A DNA stretch of 64,000 nt from assembly GCA_047967505.1 (NCBI GenBank), contig CM106540.1. One strand, written 5' to 3'. Below, piece after piece: positions 21,192-31,323 of this stretch; positions within the stretch are counted from its first letter, which is position 1, and each line of letters starts with the position of its first letter. A model generated the notes under the pieces. That model saw only the letters and a list, made by a program, of their open reading frames with translations, was not told where the DNA came from and searched no databases. Position numbers and translations under genes: made by a program. Origin of the DNA: Dipteris shenzhenensis (lineage: Eukaryota > Polypodiophyta > Polypodiopsida > Gleicheniales).

Positions 21192-21419
21192 TGATGGGAT
21201 ATCTCAAGGTGTATGCCCCAGGCAACATAGGATGATTGAGAGATTCTAGGAGCTGATTGAGGAGATGATTGAGGAGATGATTGTGGAGCTTGGTGGCTCA
21301 TGTAAGAGGTGCCTACATATGGACCTCACCTTTCTTCATTCCATAAGCAAGCAAGCAAGCAAAGCAAGCATTCTCTCATTTTGTGTTCAGCTTCATGCTT
21401 TCCTTTCAGTTCTTCAACA
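21192..21419 (+). repeat. 5' LTR of gag-only Copia
   Basis: It lacks a 78-bp U3 segment present in the 3' LTR (CACACCTTGG...GATGC). Otherwise it is nearly identical, including a GCAAG microsatellite of slightly different length. Confidence 0.9.
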
Positions 21420-21431
21420 TGGTATCAGAGC
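21420..21431 (+). promoter_or_regulatory. Primer-binding site (initiator tRNA-Met type)
   Basis: TGGTATCAGAGC directly abuts the 5' LTR end, as in plant Copia elements. Confidence 0.9.
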
Positions 21432-22288
21432 ACTATGATCCTCCTTGAGCCCATTTGTGCCATGTCATCTTCTTCATCTTCTTCTTCTTCTTCACCTTCC
21501 TCTCCATTTTGCCCCTTTCTGCCCAACCACTTGGAGGGCTGAGTTCTCTACCTTGTAAGCAACCATTCCCAGGGTCCTTCTGGCTGGAGAGACCCTTCAT
21601 ATGGGCGAACTTCCACGTCAGAGGAATTAGATAATGGTGCCCACGAAATCGCGCAATAGTCGTCTTCTTCCTGATGCCATTTCATGCAATGCGACTTGCT
21701 GGAGCAGCCATTCCAAAATTCCTCTGAGCCAAGCTTGCACAACAGTATGAGCTAGCTCCTGTTCAGATTTGAAGGGAAATGGTCCACCAGGGAGGGAGAA
21801 ACAGCAAAAAAAACAGTCGACTTTCAAGCTGCTGGCTATGGCGAGGTGACGCGGCATTTCGCCTCTCTTCCTTAGTGGCTCTTCTCTGGTATACCAGCTT
21901 TGTTTCTACCTAGAAAGCCCTCTTTTCTTTGCTTTGAAGAGTGAGATACAAGCCCTCGAAGTTCAGGCCTCTGTTTTGGACAGTTTTGACAATGTTGTGA
22001 GTTTGATGCTACATTAGATGCTACTTTAGCATTTCTGATGTTTTAAAGTGTTGAATAGCATCAGTACAATTGTGGCTACAACTTCCCTTTAGGTTGCTAT
22101 AACTGGATTTGCTTGGAATACTTTCATTTAGCCACCTTTATGAAGCATGCAAATTGAAGCATCATTTCCATTATGATTTGTAGTATGGAATTTGGTTACA
22201 AGTATTTGCTATACTAAATGTGAAGCTTTTCAACTCTTTCTAGCCTTGTAAGAGAGTAGACACTGCCCATTTTGGGTTAGACCCTCTC

Positions 22289-23131
22289 ATGGCTACATTC
22301 TTGAATATGGATAAGTTCAATAGTAAAGGCTTTCACACATTGCAGATGAAAGTTAAGTTTGCATTGATGAGGGAAAACCTCTGGGGGCTTGTCAAACCTG
22401 CTTCAACTTCTTCTTCAACAGACTCTAATGCTGGAGAATCCTCAGCTCCTACACGCCCGGCACGAGATCTTGCTAGAGAGGAGAAAGCCTATGGCATCAT
22501 TGCTCTTGGCTTAGGAGATGACTATATTCATCACATTTTTGATTTGGAGTCTCCTTCTGAAGCTTGGCAGAAGCTTGATATTATTTTTGGTGCTAGCTCT
22601 CACATCTCAAAATTGTCACTTGAGATTGCTTTCTTTGAATTGAAGATGGCTAGTGGCACTCCTTTGGCTGCCCATGTCAATCACATGCGGAGTCTCATGA
22701 CTCAACTTGCTTCTATCAACTCTCCAATCACTACAGATGATGCAATGGCAGTATTGCTCAAAAGTATGCCTGAAGATTATGATCATGTTATTACCACTTT
22801 GAAAAATCTTCCTAATCCTACTCTTGAAGGTCTTATTACTGCTCTTCAAGAAGAAGAAAGGCACATGGAACTCCGGAGAGGCAATGACACAGCCTATGCC
22901 ATAAAAACTCAAAAGGGCAAGTTTTCACCTTGCAAACATTATGGGAAGACTAATCACCTCTTAAAAGATTGCTTCAAGATCAATCCTTGCAAACATTTTG
23001 GCAAAAACAATCACCATGAAAAGTATTGTAAGGCCAAAAAGAAAGCAACTACAAAACCAGAGACTGCCAATCTACTTTCAGCTGATGTGCCTTCACAAGA
23101 TGAGGCCTCCTATGAAGATTATGCTTTTTGA
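22289..23131 (+). CDS. Gag (UBN2/retrotran_gag-type) of gag-only Copia
   Basis: The 280-codon ORF starts MATFLNMDKFNSKGF and has a UBN2-like gag core (WQKLDIIFGASS, ELKMASGTPLAAHVNHM, LLKSMPEDYDHVITTL). The basic C-terminus carries two zinc-knuckle-like motifs, CKHYGKTNHLLKDC and CKHFGKNNHHEKYC, near residues 211-245. In both, the second metal-binding Cys of CX2CX4HX4C is replaced, by Tyr and by Phe. Gag would assemble the particle and package RNA; the altered knuckles may not hold zinc normally. The frame has no stops, which fits a recent or maintained copy. It is not fused to pol. Confidence 0.85.
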   Translation: MATFLNMDKFNSKGFHTLQMKVKFALMRENLWGLVKPASTSSSTDSNAGESSAPTRPARDLAREEKAYGIIALGLGDDYIHHIFDLESPSEAWQKLDIIFGASSHISKLSLEIAFFELKMASGTPLAAHVNHMRSLMTQLASINSPITTDDAMAVLLKSMPEDYDHVITTLKNLPNPTLEGLITALQEEERHMELRRGNDTAYAIKTQKGKFSPCKHYGKTNHLLKDCFKINPCKHFGKNNHHEKYCKAKKKATTKPETANLLSADVPSQDEASYEDYAF

Positions 23132-23498
23132 ACCATCTCCATATATGCTCCAGATCTCTCTTTTTATGTTGAGTCAAGGTACTCTGCCTGGATAGTCCTT
23201 CAAAATGAATGAAATAAACTATTGTGTGATTTGTAAACACCTCTGGTCACCATATGATGTAGGCCATGTGTATGTGTTTTGCTCCATGGTACCTCCTGCA
23301 GACATTGTGTACATGCAGGGGAGATAACCATTGGAAGGTCTTATGTATCCCTTTTGTTTACTTCACACCCTTGGGAACTCCTTGCTAGCATGAGATCCTA
23401 GCCATAGATTTATCCTTGACCACCATGAGATGGCATGAGAAACTATGAGACTAGATGTATCCTTGACATAGCCTGAGGCATTCCCTTGAGGGGAGGTA

Positions 23499-23804
23499 TG
23501 ATGGGATATCTCAAGGTGTATGCCCCAGGCACACCTTGGTTTCTATGTGTGTGTGCTAGAGGCACAGTTAGGTGCCCATAAGCACTGTTAGGTGGTGGTA
23601 GATGCCACATAGGATGATTGAGAGATTCTAGGAGCTGATTGAGGAGATGATTGAGGAGATGATTGTGGAGCTTGGTGGCTCATGTAAGAGGTGCCTACAT
23701 ATAGACCTCACCTTTCTTCATTCCATAAGCAAGCAAGCAAGCAAGCAAGCAAGCATTCTCTCATTTTGTGTTCAGCTTCATGCTTTCCTTTCAGTTCTTC
23801 AACA
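23499..23804 (+). repeat. 3' LTR of gag-only Copia
   Basis: This is the full-length 306-bp LTR, preceded by polypurine GAGGGGAGGTA (23488-23498) and followed by the TATTT target copy. Confidence 0.9.
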
Positions 23805-25276
23805 TATTTTTCATAATTTCTCCAAAATCTGGATCTTGAAGATCGAGTTCTTTCATGGCCTTAGGTCCTTGTGATGAGCTATGGTAACATTGTTCACACG
23901 AGGCCTTTAGGATAATGCATCTGCTACCTTGTTCTCGGCTCATGGAGTATAAACAATCTGGAAATGGAACATGGACAAGAAATTTGCCCACTTCATCTGC
24001 TTTTTTGAGATCTTGATTTGGGTCGAGAAATACTTGAGACTCTGATGGTTGGGGCTTGGCTGTAAAGTCAGCTCCAAGAAGGTAATGCTTCCAGATGGTT
24101 AAAGCATAAATGACCGCTAGCATCTCTTTTTTGTACACACCCATAAGTCTTTCTGCGTCACGCAGCCTTTTGCTCTCATAATCTATCACTTGACCATCCT
24201 GGTGAAGGGCAGCTCCTACACACTTTTTACATGCATCACAATCCACATCAAACTGCTTGTGTAGATCTGGAACAACTAGAATCGGCTTGGTGGTTCACTT
24301 CTCTTTAAGATTATTAAAAGCTGTTCTTTGCCATTCTCCCCATCCGAAAACTACCGATTTCTTGGTCAAATCATGTAACGGGGCTGCTATATCAGTGAAG
24401 TGTTTGATGAAGCGTCTGTAATATGAGCAAAGGCGGAGGAAACTAGGTACTCCATGTACCGAGGTAAGCTCTAGCCATTCTTGTATAGCTTTTATCTTTG
24501 TGGGATCCATACGAATCCCTTCTTTGGAGATGATGTGTCCGAGGTAGTGAAATCTCATCAAGGAAAAACTCACTCTTCTTGCCATTTACAAAAAGCTTGT
24601 GATTTCGAAGTTCCTAGAGCACGATGGCCAAGTGCTCCTTATGTTCTTTTGTCTTTGAAAAGACCAAGATGTCATCAAAGAAAGTACTTGTGAAATGTCT
24701 GTACGGTCTGAAAATCCTGTCCATCATGGGATTGAAAGTGGCTGGTGTGCTGGTTAACCGGAAGGGCATCACCAAGAACCCGTGTAATCCGAAAGTGGTC
24801 CGAAAAGCTGTCTTATGGACATCCTGAGGATGGATCCTTATCTGATGGTACCCACTTTTCAAATCAATGCGACTAAAGACCGTGGCCCCTTTTAGTCTGT
24901 GCAAGGTATCATCTATGCGAGGGATCGGAAACCTGTTCTTGACCGTTATTTTGTTGAGAGCTCTATAATCCATACACATACGATAGGAGCCATCTTTCTT
25001 TTGAACTAGGAGAACAGGTGAACAAAAGGTTGTTGAACTGGTTTTGATGAGTCCCTTAGAAAGCAGATCCTGTACGTGTGTCATAATTTCTTCGGTTTGC
25101 ACTGCTCTCACACGATAAGGTGGCCGATTCGGAGGCTCACTTTCTGGAAGAAGCTGTATGACGTGATCTTCCGGTCGCTCAGCAGGAGTAAGCTCTCCTG
25201 GAAGAGAATCTAGAAAAGAATCTTTGAAAGAATCAAGGAACTGAAATTTTTCTTTCTCGACAGGATTCACTTCCAC
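23805..25276 (-). pseudogene. Gypsy E reverse transcriptase and RNase H
   Basis: Minus frames show a full RT series in 25276-24614: [64 protein letters not shown] and the catalytic [10 protein letters not shown]. After a frameshift, the connection region follows (FHYLGHIISKEGIRMDP, PLHDLTKKSVVFGW, 24585-24295). RNase H follows (VDCDACKKCVGAALHQDG, VIDYESKRLRDAERL, KEMLAVIYAL). The element is Ty3/Gypsy by RT wording and domain order (RT-RH-IN). It is interrupted at 23805 by the gag-only Copia and resumes at 21191. Protease and gag were not found upstream. Confidence 0.85.
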
Positions 25277-25289
25277 TTGGGGTTCACCC

Positions 25290-26680
25290 TCTCTTTCTTG
25301 TACGAAAACAAAGTAACAGAAACGGCTAATTTTATTGATGAAAAGTTGTCACTCTATATATTCAAATATTCCCATAGCTCTTTTCTTACTAAGCAACCAA
25401 TTGGAGCAAAGATGTAGAAAAATCGGAAGTGCATTCCTTTCACCTTGCTTTCAAGGGAGACCCATCTGCCTTTTGGACAAGATATGACCACTGAGTAAAA
25501 TTACTTAAGGATGCCTACAGCAGTTCCCCCCTTTCCTTCTTTATGATCAGTAATAAACCAAGACGCTTTGTGAACTGGAGCCAAGTGTGTGGGAGAGAAA
25601 CCATCGTCCCCCAGTAGTTTGGCTAACTTTACATGCCTGTCATGATCAGTTAATGGTCATGAAAGATTCTGGCTGGCTTTTCAGTTTTGTTTTTTATCTT
25701 AGTTTTAGGACCTAAGCTCTTCCCTTCGTCAGGTACTGCTACTTTTGAAATCCTTCTTTTGTTTTGCAAAATGGCCTTAGCCTTTTAGGCTTGACAGAGG
25801 GTGTGGATCTGAATGCCATAAAGCAGTTACTCTTTAGACTCATCTTCCCCTTGGCTATCTGTAATTATTGCATCACCTTAATCAATTTCAGTTTCAAACT
25901 CCTTCCTCCATACTTCCTGTACCAAATTCTTTCCCCCATCTTTTAAAGTGTCTCTGTGTTCATTTGTATTCTGAAAAACTTCATATTTATCACGATCTGC
26001 ATTTTGCTGGGGTATCAGAAGCATTTCTCAAGACCGAAGGAATACTCAGATTGGTATTGTCTTCCTGAACCAGTTACTGAGAGCTAGAAGGCAGGAGAAC
26101 CAAGAACAATAAGAAGCATTACTTCTTAATCATAGATTGCTTTTTGCTGCCATAAGCTTCAGCAATCGTATAAGAGCTGCAAAGATCTCCCTACTAGTTG
26201 TGGACAACGAGAGAAGAATTTCTTTGCGAAGAGATGAAAGCAGCTATAGTCCAATTACTAATTAATTTCATCATAGCGATGAGTAGGAGTGGTCTCGAGT
26301 GCCATGGTCATGGCCATGTCCGCAAATTGATTTTTTGATCAAGTGGTGGTGGAAGAGACGGGCAATGTAAAACTTCCTAGCCAAGCTGCCACATTCATTG
26401 TATGATCAAGCTCTGATGGGTATGGGGCAAGAAGAAGGGTCTTGTGTGATATGCTTGTACCCATACGAAATCCAAGAGCATGGATCTGGGGTGGTCAAAT
26501 AACATTCTGATCATTGAGAAGGACGAGGTTTTTAGAGTTAAACAAGTTGAGACGGCAGACGGCCAGCTGCCAAAGGCATCACAGCTCTAATGGCCTGGAA
26601 AGAGGATGTGGTATTGACAAAAATGAAAGAAATGCACCCATATTCTATTGGAGTAGATGGTCCATTGTCCCACATGTAAG
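25290..26680. other. No gene seen
   Basis: Mixed-composition sequence with only short open frames. It may include decayed 5' parts of Gypsy E near 25300, but I see no recognisable motif. Confidence 0.5.
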
Positions 26681-26688
26681 TGCCCAAA

Positions 26689-27433
26689 TGTTGACAGAAT
26701 ATCCATAGGACAGCCATGCGGCAGTACTATAGGCTGCAATACAGTCCAGCATTTAGGGCTGGCAGTAGGCCTTGGTTTAGGGCTGGTAATGAGCCTATTG
26801 TATGAGCGGAAGGGCTGGGAGAACCAGCAGCAATAGGCGCCTCCAAAAGGGCCTACATATACAGGCTGGTACAGGAGCAGCAGGTCTGCTGCTGGACAGG
26901 GCTACAGATCTGGTCGGCACTTGGTTGGCAGATCAGGGCAGGTCAGCAGATCAAAGCTTGTCTGCAGCAGGTTGGAAGCAAGCACGTCTTAGGTCAGCTG
27001 TAGGGGGGCTGGTCGGCCAGATCTAGGCCTTAGATGGTTGATCCTGTGGGGGTACCTTGCCCTGATTCATTTTGGTGCAGCAGCCTCGTCCATACCTTTG
27101 TGCAGACCTGCAGAGCAGGTAGGAGAGCACAAATGTGCAGAAGGGTGCACCTAAAGAGATCGCACTTGCAGATGCTCACTGAGGAGCACACAACCTGAGG
27201 AGTGCCAAGGCAGAGTTAGGGGCCGTACATGTGCTCACCATAGACAATCCACGGCAGCACACTGAAGATATTTTGATTGTTCTACTGCTGTCTATTTCTC
27301 AAGATCTAAGTGCTTGTGAGTTGTTTCTTGTGTGCACAAGAAATTGTTTGAAGTTGGATCAGTGTTCCCTTTGAGATTCTTCTATTGCATAAACCATACC
27401 CTTTACATATTTCCGCTGCATGGATTCTCTAAG
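26689..27433 (+). repeat. LTR family X, plus orientation, with PBS-like sequence after it
   Basis: It starts TGTTGACAGAATATCC and ends GCATGGATTCTCTAA, followed by GATGTTATCAGAGCC, a degraded TGGTATCAGAGCC primer-binding site. Its end matches the 12.0-kb copy and its start matches 29.2 kb. No coding sequence follows before 27770. Confidence 0.5.
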
Positions 27434-27775
27434 ATGTTATCAGAGCCATGTTCTGAGCTAGTGGTACATGTTGAGATTCTCTAACATGGTATTAGAGCAT
27501 GGTTGTCCATGTAGAGAAGTGGTGTTAGAGACATGAAGAGAAATCTTATAGCGAGGGTTCTATAGGAAGGTGAGATCTGACGCTAGGAGGTGTATGCCTT
27601 GGTGATCAAGCCATCCGCCCACGTATGAACTTCAACAACTGAAAGAGGAAGTCGATTTCTGCTTAGTGAAGGTGTAAAAAGTAGGTCAGTGTGTTTGTAA
27701 ATGGAAATTCTCTTTGTAGTAAATCTCTCCCGTATGCCGATTTCTCATGGATGGTTTCACTTATCCAAAATTTTT

Positions 27776-29090
27776 CCCATGAAAAAGACTTCTATTAAGT
27801 ATGGAAAAAAGCCGTAAGAGCAAGCTGGAAACGGAAGTACATCATGCATGCCGTGAACAAAAGACCACCCAAAACGGGTCTACGGAGAACCTTAGTACAA
27901 ACTGTAAAGAAACCGAGGTAGAGGCTGAAAGTGCCACCTCAATCCTACTATAGACTCAGAGAAGAAGGGAGAGCCCCTACATTCCCCGAGGAAAATATCC
28001 CTCTTGACAGAGATTGCCTAGGAGGAACTTTGCAAGGTCGCCCCTGGCCATCAAAGTGTGTATGATATCAGTCCGAATACTAGCCATGGTGTGAGAGGGT
28101 TGGACGTGAGATCCATCAAATGCCTCTGTGTATCATTAGGGGAGAATTGGGGTCTCAAAAGGGCCTCAAGGAATGGATTAAGTTAATTACAAGTGAACCA
28201 CTATGGTAACTCAACTGACATGGTTTGAAATTGATCAACCTTGTCCTTTCGATGGAGATGGATGGTGGATGGAGTGGCAATATTTGACAAGGGGAGGGCA
28301 AGGTTTGACTTTGTGGAGGCTTGATTAAGAGGGAAAAGGCGCCTTTTAATGTGCACCCTTGATCTAGATCCAATATCAATGGCCAAGATGGAGGCGCCTG
28401 TTTAGAGGGCTAGGATGGAGGCACATATTGGATGGTGGAGATGAAGATCCAAGATTAAGGGCTCGGACTGAAGTGCTTGTTTGGATGGCATGGATTGAAG
28501 CGCCATTTGCTCTCACCTCCTCCCTTGGATCTAGCCTTGATCTATGGCCTAGATTGAAGCGCCTTTTGCAGTCATCCCCTCCCTTGGATCCACTCCTTAG
28601 ATTGAAGCGCATTTTTCTCTCATCCCCTCTCTTGGATCCACCCCTTGATCCATGGACCAGATTAAAGCACATTTTTCTCTCATCCCCTCCCTTGGATCTA
28701 CCCATTGATCTAATGGTTGAGAGTGCTCTACCATAAATTTGAATGTGACCTTGGGATTGGAGATCAGATCAATGGCTAGGAGTGAGGACCATGGGTGAGA
28801 GGTCTCCCCAACCATAAATGCTCAACATGTCCTTTTGTACAACACCACATACCAGTGTTCCACACAAAGGAGCACTCTCATTGGTACACCTCAAATTCCT
28901 TTCTAATCCCTTAAAATTAGGAAACACTAATTGGAGGTCCTTTTGAGACCTCGTTTCTCTGCTAATGCTTGATCTTCAGATATGCCACGTTGCAATATTG
29001 GCCAATATCTCCCAAGAGCTATCAACAGAAGTATGCATTGGTCTGAATGGGGAGAAGGGATCATCATCCAGCGAGCAATACTAAACTAAA
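27776..29090 (-). mobile_element. LINE C'' fragment (3' end), split by a TIR element
   Basis: It is homologous to the LINE C/C' 3' end: a GACTTCTATTAAGTA tail region at about 27795, then GAGGCTGAAAGTGCCACCTC, continuing to GCCTCTGTGTATC at 28134. It resumes at 28967 with CTTCAGATATGCC and AATATCTCCCAAGAG. It is more diverged than C'. No usable ORF remains. Confidence 0.65.
28135..28966. mobile_element. 832-bp terminal-inverted-repeat element (MITE-like), inside LINE C''
   Basis: The ends are inverted copies. ATTAGGGGAGAATTGGGG and the complement of the right end, ATTAGCAGAGAAACGAGG, both continue GTCTCAAAAGG.CCTC. About 27 of the 33 outer positions match. No transposase ORF is present. The centre (about 28480-28715) contains repeats of a ~65-bp unit with CTCATCCCCTCCCTTGGATC. 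Comparison with LINE C' shows that the LINE was continuous before the insertion. A target duplication could not be settled. Confidence 0.65.
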
Positions 29091-29352
29091 TGGGTCTCTT
29101 TAACTTGTTTTGGCACGATCCAAAATCCTAAACCACGATACTACAAAGGGGGAAAGGAGCTCTCATGTGGGCATTACAAGAAGCTGAGATCTAAGTAAAC
29201 AGGAATATCCACAGGATAACCATGTGGGCAGGATTGTATGTTTATCATGTGGGTCGCTATACTGTCCATCATTTAGAGCTGGTAGTATATCCAAGTTTAG
29301 GATTGGTAATGAGTCCAACAATATGAATCTCAAAGGGGCCTTACCACAGAGT

Positions 29353-29658
29353 TGAAGATGCAAGACATGGAATGGAATGGAAAGGAAAAGCAAGACTAGG
29401 AAAGCATAGTGGAAATGAAATAATGCGAGAAAGAAATATACAACTAAGCAAAGTACTCACATGATCAAGAAAGGCATGAGGCTTGATGAAAATGACAATG
29501 AAAGTACAATGCCTTTATAGGATAGGCACACACACTCTAAGTGTCAAATGTATATGGGGTAAGTCCCATAGTGACACATGGCACTCTAGGATATAAAGTA
29601 GTATAGTACTATTCTAGAACACACTAAAAGTCACTCAAATTGACTCCATTTCCTAACA
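29353..29658 (-). repeat. 3' LTR (minus) of the second gag-only Copia, 306 bp
   Basis: On minus it starts TGTTAGGAAATGGAGTC and ends GCATCTTCA. It matches 52046-52248 (plus) closely and 41793-42129 more distantly. A PPT-like run lies just outside at 29659-29667. To its left, 29205-29350 resembles the start of LTR X. Confidence 0.8.
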
Positions 29659-30266
29659 TCCCCCATGGAGGAAAGGTGAGGGACTACTGGAATGGAACCA
29701 AGAACATAACATGACAATGATGGTCATCAAAATTGTGCATGCCGGTTTGGAACTAGACATGGCTCCCACACAATCTCAGAGGCAAGTGAGCATGGCTTAG
29801 AGGCTAGTGAGCATAACATAGAAATCTCATCTAGCATGGCTCAGAGGCTCATCATGCATGGATGCATGATCAACTCAGAGGTCTAGGAGACCAATGTACC
29901 AACAAATAGACCTATTAAAGCAAAAAATACATGGCTCTCATAGTACATCCCCACCTGGCTCCAAAGACTAATGAGGAACATGGAGTCACACACCAAAAAT
30001 ATAAAAGAAATACATCATTTTAGGAGGACTATTCAAGGCGGAGGACCTTTATTGACTCAACACACATGATTTATTGCATTCGTTTTTGGGAAACAGCCCC
30101 AGGGCAGAGTACCCAAATATATTATGCTTTAGAAAGAAAAATCATGATCTCCATCATCCTCTAGATGCGGGAGACAGACTGTAAGAGCATGATCTTGTGT
30201 CGGTGGGTCATCTTTGTCTGCATCATCACTAGTGGTGGATGCCACCCAACTGGCATGATCCTTCGA

Positions 30267-30657
30267 TTATTGTTGCGCAAGCTTCTGGTAACACCTGTTC
30301 TCCGTATGATCGAGCTTGTTGCAGTAAGTGCACTTGAATGTCTTTCCTCGTGCTGGTGGAGTCGATGGCCTAGGTCTCCATTTGTTGGTGGAGGCAAGTG
30401 CTTGTGTAGTATCCGCTGAATAGGATGGAGATTCTTTGTTGCGGCGAGCCTTTTCAAGCAAAAGAGACACCATATCTTCGAATGTAGTCGATGCAATGCG
30501 AAGTACTTTAAGGGCATTCTCAAAGCGAGAAATCCCTTCCATACTTGCCATCAGGACAGCCATTTTGTCCTCGTCATCCGGACAACACTTCAAATTGGAG
30601 AGTTGTTGAACTAAAGATTGAATTTTTTCTATATGCGCACTCAAAGTATCAGACTCT
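30267..30657 (-). pseudogene. Gag C-terminal half of second gag-only Copia
   Basis: Minus codons run SAHIEKIQSLVQQLSNLK, MAVLMASMEGISRFENAL and TTFEDMVSLLLEKARR, then a basic region and an intact zinc knuckle CTYCNKLDHTENRC near 30310. A stop follows at 30267-30269. This is a UBN2/retrotran_gag C-terminal half. The N-terminal half lies beyond the LINE C insertion at 37369-37716; the two halves abut at the insertion target. Confidence 0.75.
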
Positions 30658-30694
30658 GTTCGCTCTGTGCTCTGTGCTTAAAGTATTAGACTCA

Positions 30695-31318
30695 CCCGCT
30701 AAAAAGGAGATTTTACTCGCTGAGTTGCTGCTCCTCCCTGCTCTCTTGCTGCACCCTCTCCTTCAGTCCCTCCCTCAGCCCCCTCCCTCAGCGCCTCTCC
30801 CTCCCTTCCTCCCCCTCCTCTCCCTCTTAGCCCGCCCCCTCCCCTCTTAGCTCGCTTCCTCCCCTCCTCTCCCTCTCAGCCCGCCCCCTCCCCTCTCAGC
30901 CCGCTTCCTCCCTTAGCCCGCCACCTCTCCTCTCAGCCCACCACCTCGCTTCTTTGCCCGCTCCCCCTTCCCTGCTCCCCCGCTCCCCTCACCCCCGCCT
31001 CTACCCTTCTCCCCGTCTCTACCCTTTCCCCGCCTCTACCCTTCCCCCCGACTCTACACCCCTCTCCTCTACCCGCTCCGTATCCCCTCCTCTCTCCCCC
31101 CGCCTCTACCTCCCTCTCCTCTACCCCTTCTATCCTCTCTCGATCAGCTGCTCCGTCCCCTCTCAGCCCGCTCCCCCGCTCCCTCTACCCCGCTCCTTCC
31201 CCTCACTCCTGCCTTAGCCTTCCCTCTTCCCCGCTCCCTACCCCTCGCATTCTTTTTCCTTCTTCCTGTCTCCCTCCTCTTCCTTCTACCGCAGCGTTTT
31301 TGGAGCGGACGGAGCCTC
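30695..31318 (+). repeat. Pyrimidine-rich leader of LINE C
   Basis: Dominated by CCCCTCC, CTCTACCC and TCAGCCCGC words in loose tandem order. It is comparable with the LINE A leader. Its open frames are low-complexity. Confidence 0.7.
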
Positions 31319-31323
31319 GAAAA

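Larger units (their letters stand above)
21192..23804 (+). mobile_element. Gag-only Copia-type element with two LTRs (non-autonomous)
   Basis: The LTRs at 21192-21419 (228 bp) and 23499-23804 (306 bp) begin TGATGGGATATC and end TTCTTCAACA. The target duplication TATTT lies at 21187-21191 and 23805-23809. PBS TGGTATCAGAGC follows the 5' LTR and a GAGGGGAGGTA polypurine tract precedes the 3' LTR. The only ORF between them is gag. No protease, integrase or RT is present, so replication would need a helper element. It interrupts the minus-strand Gypsy E RNase H/integrase junction. Confidence 0.88.

Noticed and set aside
25300-26680. Host gene between Gypsy E and LTR X
   Set aside because: Only short frames without splice-consistent joins or recognisable motifs.
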